Below are positions 62,801 to 64,000 of a stretch of 64,000 nucleotides of DNA, in pieces. The notes below the pieces were generated by a model. The model was not told the origin of the DNA, ran no database searches, and worked only from the letters and a program-made list of their open reading frames with translations. Position numbers and translations under genes: made by a program. The stretch is taken from positions 19,240,008 to 19,304,007 of the forward strand of contig NC_051089.1 in the NCBI RefSeq assembly GCF_901709675.1. Direction: 5' to 3'. The stretch's first letter is position 1, and each line of letters opens with the position of its first letter. The DNA is from Syngnathus acus. Its lineage: Eukaryota > Chordata > Actinopteri > Syngnathiformes > Syngnathidae.

Positions 62801-62841
62801 CCCACCTCACTATGAATATGTGTGATCTATATGGATCCAAG
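24398..62841 (+). CDS. shcbp1: SHC SH2-domain-binding protein 1, N-terminal 532 codons in 10 exons (3' end outside window)
   Basis: Coding exons 24398-24560, 26798-27028, 29260-29375, 37328-37536, 46042-46137, 46215-46445, 46524-46701, 56294-56414, 59116-59247 and 62723-62841 sum to 1596 nt (532 codons) with matching phases and AG/GT borders throughout. The family binds the Shc adaptor SH2 domain and works with centralspindlin at the midbody in cytokinesis; the fly relative is Nessun Dorma. Diagnostic stretches are [15 protein letters not shown] (exon 2), [20 protein letters not shown] (exons 5-6), ISMVEGLKL-like [13 protein letters not shown] (exon 6), ENPLLRYVLGY (6-7) and [17 protein letters not shown] (exon 10). 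The N-terminus has an acidic Asp/Glu run (about residues 70-85). From exon 8 on the sequence is the right-handed beta-helix with repeated Asx/hydrophobic turns. The human protein is about 670 residues, so roughly 140 are missing downstream. No stop or frameshift was seen. SHCBP1L is the alternative, but the N-terminal match favours SHCBP1. Confidence 0.93.
25218..26557 (+). mobile_element. Charlie-type hAT relic nested in the intron 1 hAT
   Basis: The right end reads gtttggacacccctg with CTGGCCCTCC inside; the left end has GTCCGGCCCGCGGGC. Coding remnant at about 25890-26035: [40 protein letters not shown], the start of transposases related to domesticated GTF2IRD2/ZBED-like proteins. It is split by a LINE fragment. 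Confidence 0.72.
25430..25890 (-). mobile_element. L2-type LINE fragment with internal deletion
   Basis: The minus strand reads [20 protein letters not shown] (end of endonuclease) and then, directly, [32 protein letters not shown] and [20 protein letters not shown] (end of RT). The RT core including FADD is deleted between the two. Confidence 0.8.
26798..27028 (+). CDS. shcbp1: shcbp1 coding exon 2
   Basis: Residues 55-131, entered and left in phase 1. It holds the acidic run ([15 protein letters not shown]) and the conserved segment [20 protein letters not shown]. The acceptor is gcgacag| and the donor is CTAG|gtaag. Confidence 0.9.
   Translation, partial: LYSKMKGKLTMMQVMMGMKMRMMTTMTVAQTTSTLRQEPSFRDLSTMEESTQVYQTHSKQTISCFMKGSKPTRTSY
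27785..28140 (+). mobile_element. Tigger-like element end with transposase start
   Basis: TA (27783-27784) followed by CAGTGGAGCCTTGGTTTTC. At 27979 ATGCCTCCAAAGGAAGC encodes [20 protein letters not shown], typical of a Tigger transposase N-terminus. It is truncated at about 28140 by the LINE fragment. Confidence 0.75.
28150..28325 (-). mobile_element. LINE 3' segment, inverted half
   Basis: The minus strand encodes [33 protein letters not shown] and [13 protein letters not shown], the stretch that immediately precedes the segment at 28374-28627 in this LINE type. Confidence 0.75.
28374..28627 (+). mobile_element. LINE 3' segment, forward half (C-terminus of RT protein)
   Basis: Encodes [20 protein letters not shown] ... 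[18 protein letters not shown] ... [16 protein letters not shown]-stop, the usual end of fish LINE proteins. Together with 28150-28325 it forms an inversion. Confidence 0.8.
28641..29259. other. shcbp1 intron 2, unassigned AT-rich part
   Basis: No gene or repeat family recognised. Homopolymer A runs occur near 28930. Confidence 0.4.
29260..29375 (+). CDS. shcbp1: shcbp1 coding exon 3
   Basis: Residues 132-170 ([16 protein letters not shown] ... FDVLVE), phase 1 to phase 0, acceptor ggttag|, donor GAG|gtgag. The match to the human DCKASEVQEFTAEFLEKV region identifies it. Confidence 0.92.
29576..29877 (+). mobile_element. tRNA-derived SINE, copy 2
   Basis: Full head-to-tail copy with B-box GGTTCAAACCC, in shcbp1 intron 3. 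It ends 4 bp before a Tigger element that inserted at TA (29880-29881). Confidence 0.88.
29882..32137 (-). mobile_element. full-length Tigger (pogo) transposon
   Basis: Ends CAGTGATCCCTCG and CGAGGGATCACTG, flanked by TA at 29880-29881 and 32138-32139. It is 2256 bp. The transposase relic is on the minus strand. Subterminal sequences (cacaagacttttatgaa) recur in the element starting at 63011. Confidence 0.92.
30520..31840 (-). pseudogene. Tigger transposase relic
   Basis: The N-terminal CENP-B-like DNA-binding part (31800-31625) reads [18 protein letters not shown] and [16 protein letters not shown]; a frameshift then hides [11 protein letters not shown]. The DDE core starts at [10 protein letters not shown] (about 31290). 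The C-terminal part (30915-30520) has [20 protein letters not shown] and FKALYTKH before a stop. The family cuts and pastes at TA. Multiple frame breaks between 30915 and 31625 make it inactive. Confidence 0.85.
32138..32991. other. shcbp1 intron 3, unassigned
   Basis: No gene seen. AAAGGGGACATATGAGG near 32196 resembles the end of some non-autonomous DNA transposons, but no partner end was found. Confidence 0.35.
33005..33100. repeat. CCAT tetranucleotide tail
   Basis: About 24 tandem CCAT units (TGGA on the minus strand) forming the 3' tail of the Rex3/RTE-type LINE. Confidence 0.95.
33110..36275 (-). pseudogene. Rex3/RTE-type endonuclease-reverse transcriptase, frameshifted
   Basis: Reading frames in order: endonuclease 36275-35541 ([45 protein letters not shown]), 35550-34537 ([33 protein letters not shown]), RT 34522-34112 ([53 protein letters not shown]), 34069-33389 ([46 protein letters not shown]) and 33382-33110 ending LLPPQPDPG-stop. 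About four frame changes separate them; all catalytic motifs are visible. The element is therefore recent but unable to make a full protein as it stands. Confidence 0.88.
36684..36985 (-). mobile_element. tRNA-derived SINE, copy 3
   Basis: Same family as the copy at 29576, inverted, in intron 3 about 340 bp before shcbp1 exon 4. Confidence 0.88.
37328..37536 (+). CDS. shcbp1: shcbp1 coding exon 4
   Basis: Residues 171-239 plus two bases ([16 protein letters not shown] ... [11 protein letters not shown]). The acceptor is atttcag| and the donor is CTCAG|gtatg. It lies 8 kb from exon 3, with transposons filling the gap. Confidence 0.95.
38498..39414. mobile_element. TA-flanked MITE (ends CCGTTTTTTTCC), copy 1
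   Basis: TA at 38496-38497 and 39415-39416, ends CCGTTTTTTTCCGTGTATAA and TTATACACGGAAAAAAACGG. The interior includes a 70-bp internally deleted piece of the SINE (39199-39268). It is nested in the hAT 38385-40287. Confidence 0.9.
39597..39839 (-). pseudogene. hAT transposase N-terminus with BED-type finger, frameshifted
   Basis: From an ATG at about 39837 (minus) [20 protein letters not shown] is followed after a frameshift by [20 protein letters not shown] and [17 protein letters not shown]-stop. C-x2-C and H-x4-H with the MKPSKL signature match ZBED5/FAM200-type hAT transposases. The remaining catalytic part has been lost. Confidence 0.8.
39838..40190. repeat. 134-bp tandem repeat upstream of hAT transposase start
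   Basis: tgcttgcttcgcgggctc recurs at 39841, 39975 and 40109 (period 134), each with catgtcacgtgaccg and gacgagcgtcttgacctgaa. Confidence 0.88.
40421..41862. mobile_element. MITE of the tcggactataagccgc family inside the composite
   Basis: Left end TGTAATTTTCGGACTATAAG with gccgcaccgg repeats; right end cggcttatagtccgaaatttatggta. It contains two short direct repeats around 40520-40880 and a 268-bp tandem duplication. Confidence 0.78.
41256..41790. repeat. 268-bp tandem duplication
   Basis: cataatgacggtttgtgtat at 41256 recurs at 41524, with high identity across both units. A third partial relative is at 42625-42720. Confidence 0.88.
42470..42566 (-). mobile_element. Tigger-like terminal fragment
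   Basis: It reads gttcgacaaccgaagc ... cattcgaaaaccgaggtttgactg, the reverse complement of the family terminus. It lies inside the composite MITE. Confidence 0.65.
42866..45443. mobile_element. large MITE of the tcggactataagtcgc family, copy 2
   Basis: TA at 42864-42865 and 45444-45445; ends CCGTAATTTTCGGACTATAA and CTGAAAATTACGG. It contains a 524-bp direct duplication (43051 and 43575), the second unit of which carries the MITE at 43815-44669. The GC-rich segment 44880-45260 corresponds to one palindrome arm of the copy at 51823-53720. Confidence 0.9.
43815..44669. mobile_element. TA-flanked MITE (ends CCGTTTTTTTCC), copy 2
   Basis: TA at 43813-43814 and 44670-44671. The interior is almost identical to copy 1, including the SINE piece (about 44475-44545). 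Uninterrupted relatives at 43280 and 52240 read aactattatataag, confirming insertion at a single TA. Confidence 0.93.
45446..46041. other. shcbp1 intron 4, 3' part
   Basis: No repeat family recognised. A gatgtgatgtgatgtgg run lies at about 45980, and a pyrimidine tract precedes the exon 5 acceptor. Confidence 0.4.
46042..46137 (+). CDS. shcbp1: shcbp1 coding exon 5
   Basis: Residues 240-271 ([20 protein letters not shown], then [11 protein letters not shown]). The acceptor is tttttag| and the donor AGACT|gtaagt. The WDEE acidic box followed by [12 protein letters not shown] is a family hallmark. Confidence 0.95.
46215..46445 (+). CDS. shcbp1: shcbp1 coding exon 6
   Basis: Residues 272-348 ([17 protein letters not shown] ... 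FIENPLL). It contains a serine/acid cluster ([17 protein letters not shown]) that in the family precedes a helical segment. Acceptor accgcag|, donor TTACG|gtaag. Confidence 0.95.
46524..46701 (+). CDS. shcbp1: shcbp1 coding exon 7
   Basis: Residues 349-408 ([13 protein letters not shown] ... [12 protein letters not shown]), leaving in phase 0. Acceptor aaactccag|, donor GTTCAG|gtatcc. Confidence 0.94.
46789..47160. mobile_element. hAT-type end fragment
   Basis: CAGGGTTGGGCAAACATTTT with GCGGGCCGAATTGGG is a typical hAT (Charlie-type) terminus. The interior is non-coding and the partner end was not found, probably because LINE D interrupts it. Confidence 0.65.
47162..50450 (-). mobile_element. 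near-full-length L2/Rex1-type LINE (family D)
   Basis: About 3.3 kb with a 3' tail (minus strand) AATAAAAACTCTTGAAAAAC built from AACTCTTGAA repeats at about 47162-47187. The ORF spans 50445-47521. It is in intron 7 of shcbp1, antisense to the gene. Confidence 0.88.
47521..50445 (-). pseudogene. LINE D endonuclease/reverse transcriptase with a single in-frame stop
   Basis: 50445-49237 and 49200-47521 are in the same frame, separated only by a TAG at 49237-49239 and 12 codons, so one base change would make about 974 continuous codons. Endonuclease motifs: [29 protein letters not shown] and [14 protein letters not shown] motifs: [88 protein letters not shown] in place of FADD (about 48200) and [15 protein letters not shown]. 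The Ala-to-Ser change in the catalytic loop may be a lineage feature or damage. Confidence 0.88.
50471..51386 (-). mobile_element. non-autonomous hAT with 8-bp duplication CTATGAAT
   Basis: CTATGAAT at 50463-50470 and 51387-51394; ends TAGGGATGCACCGAAA and TTTTCGGTGCATCCCTA. On the minus strand (51160-50990) a BED-like remnant reads [19 protein letters not shown] and [20 protein letters not shown]. The catalytic core is gone. Confidence 0.93.
51395..51822. other. intron 7 spacer with hAT end and GT repeat
   Basis: 51690-51760 (cggtaccaaatgatccatgg ... ggtttggggacc) is a diverged right end of the hAT family at 38385-40287. 51770-51818 is a GT/GC dinucleotide run. Confidence 0.6.
51823..53720. 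mobile_element. MITE of the tcggactataagtcgc family, copy 3, palindromic
   Basis: TA at 51821-51822 and 53721-53722; ends CCGTAATTTTCGGACTATAA and TAGTCCGAAAATTACGG. The first 290 bp and the last 200 bp match copy 2. The rest is a large inverted duplication (52108-53513). Confidence 0.93.
52108..53513. repeat. giant palindrome, about 650-bp arms, 99-bp spacer
   Basis: 52410-52622 is the exact inverse of 53006-53218, centred at about 52814. The match extends outward to ccatctgcgtcactcc at 52111 and its inverse at 53495-53510 with a few bp of indels. It runs inward to ggacgag at 52764 and its inverse at 52864. The spacer has its own gctgctgacgtcagcagc palindrome. Confidence 0.95.
53721..53830. 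repeat. AT dinucleotide repeat
   Basis: Long TATATA tract adjoining the MITE. Confidence 0.95.
53870..55622. mobile_element. hAT-like element with gagtccgagtcc subterminal repeats
   Basis: The left end AGGGCTGTGGACTCGGTCGG and right end CCGAGTCCACAGCCCT are inverted repeats. Both sides have multiple gagtccgagtccgg units. The flanks share ATACACA imperfectly. It contains the long-TIR copy 2. No transposase was seen; 55030-55400 is unassigned and has an AATAAA. Confidence 0.75.
54146..55025. mobile_element. long-TIR element, copy 2, deleted ends, inside a hAT
   Basis: 54146-54334 and 54832-55025 are inverted copies of the inner part of the 254-bp repeat. The outer gatttggttccccc portion is missing on both sides. 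The centre matches 22850-23240 of copy 1. Confidence 0.82.
55623..56293. other. shcbp1 intron 7, 3' part
   Basis: Unique-looking sequence. 55940-56150 (aaccgcttaatcctcacaag ... tcccagtcatgttagg) resembles a decayed fish repeat but was not assigned. A TG-rich tract precedes the exon 8 acceptor. Confidence 0.4.
56294..56414 (+). CDS. shcbp1: shcbp1 coding exon 8
   Basis: Residues 409-448 ([20 protein letters not shown] ... PDSITIEG). This starts the parallel beta-helix domain. Acceptor tatgtag|, donor GAGG|gtatac. It is 9.6 kb from exon 7. Confidence 0.92.
56592..58024 (-). mobile_element. hAT transposon with 8-bp duplication CACTAGAT
   Basis: CACTAGAT at 56584-56591 and 58025-58032; ends CAGTGCTTCTCAATCATTTT and TTTGAGAAGGACTG. 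The minus strand near 57655-57470 reads [20 protein letters not shown] and [10 protein letters not shown], a BED-finger start like that at 39782, then stops. It carries SINE copy 4. It is a dead relic of about 1.4 kb. Confidence 0.93.
56660..56961 (-). mobile_element. tRNA-derived SINE, copy 4, inside a hAT
   Basis: Near-identical SINE inserted about 70 bp inside the left end of the hAT at 56592-58024. Confidence 0.88.
58033..59115. other. shcbp1 intron 8, 3' part with small MITE
   Basis: 58577-58670 is a short MITE (tatataaggcgc ... gtgcggaaaatacgg then TA) related to 61931-62021. The rest is unassigned. Confidence 0.6.
59116..59247 (+). CDS. shcbp1: shcbp1 coding exon 9
   Basis: Residues 449-492 ([20 protein letters not shown] ... 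[13 protein letters not shown]), beta-helix coils. Acceptor tctccag|, donor TTAT|gtgagt. Confidence 0.94.
59476..60600. repeat. tandem hairpin repeats interrupted by a hAT
   Basis: acagaatttataggtttgaa (59474, 59642 and 60545) and tagtacgtagttatgtatgca (59588, 60486) recur. Each unit includes a palindrome around gcatacataactacgtac. Confidence 0.75.
59703..60461 (+). mobile_element. non-autonomous hAT with 8-bp duplication ACACACAC
   Basis: ACACACAC at 59695-59702 and 60462-60469; ends TAGGGGTGTAACGATTCATC and GCGATTTACACCCCTA, with multiple TATCGAT-like subterminal motifs. At about 59959 [20 protein letters not shown] then [11 protein letters not shown] is a ZBED-like transposase start cut short by a stop. 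Confidence 0.92.
60606..60899. mobile_element. short MITE of the tcggactataagtcgc family, copy 4
   Basis: Both ends carry ggactataagtcgc / gacttatagtcc. The interior, inverted, holds the cagtaatcccttgctaca and gcggt motif seen at 45284 and 53546. Confidence 0.8.
61116..61556. repeat. 228-bp tandem duplication
   Basis: atgccattttagaag/gga at 61116 recurs at 61344. Each unit contains atttatttatcaatggcggc, acgtgttacgtacagtcctc and ctctgattggttcatcgggt. Confidence 0.88.
61585..61920 (-). mobile_element. LTR-like repeat, diverged relative of 660-1191
   Basis: Reading the minus strand gives tatgattatgttggaat, a pyrimidine-rich centre (actctcacccccact), and an end CACTCTAACACC, in the same order as at 660-1191. 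Shared ends suggest a solo LTR or a non-coding interspersed repeat. Confidence 0.4.
61931..62021. mobile_element. short MITE ending ggaaaatacgg
   Basis: aaggtgcaccttattaaaag at one side and gtgcggaaaatacgg at the other match the element at 58577-58670. Confidence 0.65.
62022..62722. other. shcbp1 intron 9, 3' part
   Basis: Unassigned; a C-rich run at 62288-62306 and an A run at 62042. Confidence 0.4.
62723..62841 (+). CDS. shcbp1: shcbp1 coding exon 10
   Basis: Residues 493-532 ([20 protein letters not shown] ... CDLYGSK), beta-helix coils. Acceptor tcaccag|, donor AAG|gtaatt. The remaining exons are outside the window. Confidence 0.94.
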
Positions 62842-63010
62842 GTAATTTATTTAGTACAAGGCTCAATTCTCTCTCTTTTTTAATCCTATTTTGTCTTTCT
62901 CTTCTAGAAGCTCTAACATTCCCACTTGTCTACCTCTCAAAGGCATAACGTTAGAAATTATGAATAACATTTGATCAAATACTTCAAAGCCTATTTTGAT
63001 GTTTTAAATA

Positions 63011-63890
63011 CAGTAATCCCTCGTTTATCGCGGATAATTGGTTCCAAGACCACCCTCGATAGGTAAAAATCCGTGATGTAGAGAAAATATATTGTTACAA
63101 TATCCATTTTATGAACTTTTATTGAACAGTGTATATTGTACTTTTAAATGTTTTTGTATTCTTAAACACTTTAGTAAACATTTTAAAGTCAAACTGATTT
63201 TCATAAACACTCTTTATTTAAATAAAAAGGAAAATAAAGAAAATAAGAGTAAATATATACAATATCCGCACAAGACTTTTATGAACCTTTATTGTAGTTT
63301 TATACACTTTATTGTTTTTTTAAACACTTTTTGTAGTTTTAAACACTTTTGTAAATTTTTTAAAGTCAAACTGACTTGCAGAAACATTCATATTTAAATA
63401 AATAAGAAAATAAATGAGTAAATATATTGTTACAATATCCACACAAGACTTTTATGAACCTTTTTTGAAGCGTGAACGTGTCTTGCTCAGCTCTGCTCTT
63501 GCGTGCTGGCCGACTGACGCGCCCCCGCGGCCCAGTGTGAGCGCATCCGCGCAAGACTTTTATAATTATATTTTTGTACACTATTGTACTTTTAAATACA
63601 ATATTGTATTTTAAACACTTTTTAAAAAAATTTAAAGTGTCACGGCTCCTCTCCGCTCTTGCGTGCTGGCCGATTGACGCGCCCCCGCGGCCCAGTGCGA
63701 GCGCATCCGCACAAGACTTATAATTTTATTTTTAAACACTTTATTGTATTTTTAAATATTTTAACATTTTAAAATGTAAATGTGTCACGACTCCTCTCTG
63801 CTTTTGCGGTCCTGAACGGCTGACGCACCCCGGCAGTCCAGCGCGAGGGCATCCACACATTGCTCAGAGGCATGCCCTGCGCTTAGTGCT
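63011..63890. mobile_element. Tigger-like element, left end plus subterminal tandem repeats
   Basis: TA (63009-63010) then CAGTAATCCCTCGTTTATCG, like the left end at 29882. The cacaagacttttatgaac motif repeats, then GC-rich units (cttgcgtgctggccga ... gcgcccccgcggcccagtg) occur at about 63498, 63658 and, diverged, 63800. The right terminus was not found before the long-TIR element. Confidence 0.7.
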
Positions 63891-63905
63891 CATTGCCGGT
63901 GTTGC

Positions 63906-64000
63906 TCGATTTGGTTCCCCCGTGAGGATTTGTTCCCCCTGCCGCGGGAGCGCGCACGCCTTGTTTGGAAAGCGAAAAACCGATGCCGTACGGCGTCGTA
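63906..64000. mobile_element. long-TIR element, copy 3, left end at window edge
   Basis: GATTTGGTTCCCCCGTGAGG and TTGTTCCCCCTGCCGCGG, then gtacggcgtcgta, match 21543-21640 closely. The rest lies outside the window, in shcbp1 intron 10. Confidence 0.85.

Overview
The window is nuclear DNA from a vertebrate, most likely a teleost fish. It holds one recognisable host gene on the + strand, spliced with GT/AG introns, surrounded by a dense mix of retrotransposons and DNA transposons. The tRNA-derived SINE, the L2/Rex1-type, RTE/Rex3-type and zinc-finger LINEs, the hAT and Tigger elements and the TA-flanked MITEs are typical of ray-finned fish. I see no bacterial operon, CRISPR array, rRNA or functional tRNA gene.

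Host gene: ten coding exons between 24398 and 62841 join with perfectly consistent splice phases into the first 532 codons of shcbp1 (SHC SH2-domain-binding protein 1, a cytokinesis/midbody protein with a C-terminal beta-helix). The 3' exons lie beyond the window. The introns are long because they are filled with transposons. About 20 kb upstream lies a frameshifted, intronless fragment of L-threonine 3-dehydrogenase (tdh).

Layout. 1-1195: unidentified short ORF and an LTR-like repeat with a 180-bp duplication. 1195-3140: decayed zinc-finger LINE (family E) carrying a nested LINE 3' fragment. 4086-4871: tdh relic plus a SINE. 5016-7141: L2-type LINE (A copy 1). 8286-19032: a Russian-doll nest in which LINE C is split by LINE A copy 2, which is split by an RTE-like LINE (B) with an uninterrupted 1087-codon ORF. 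19322-20996: Rex3/RTE fragment and a Tigger-like relic. 21537-23502: element with 254-bp terminal inverted repeats and G-run-rich internal repeats. 23503-24397: upstream region of shcbp1.

Inside shcbp1. Intron 1: a hAT element containing an older Charlie-type hAT and a LINE fragment. Intron 2: Tigger end, inverted LINE 3' end, SINE start of the next intron nearby. Intron 3: SINE, full-length Tigger with TA duplication, nearly complete Rex3/RTE LINE with 13-bp target duplication, another SINE. Intron 4: a composite MITE of about 4.9 kb containing a hAT that contains another MITE with a captured SINE piece, then a second large MITE. Intron 7: LINE D (one in-frame stop), a hAT with 8-bp duplication, a MITE that is a 1.4-kb near-perfect palindrome, and a hAT with a long-TIR element inside. 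Intron 8: hAT carrying a SINE. Intron 9: small hAT, MITEs, tandem duplications, LTR-like repeat. Intron 10: Tigger end, GC-rich tandem repeats and the start of another long-TIR element.

Nothing here forms a multi-gene system. The most unusual items are the long-TIR/G-run family, the giant palindromic MITE, the intact LINE with a PHD-like finger, and the nested insertions whose empty sites can be read in the same window. Family names of transposons are recognised by eye from motifs and termini, not by database search.
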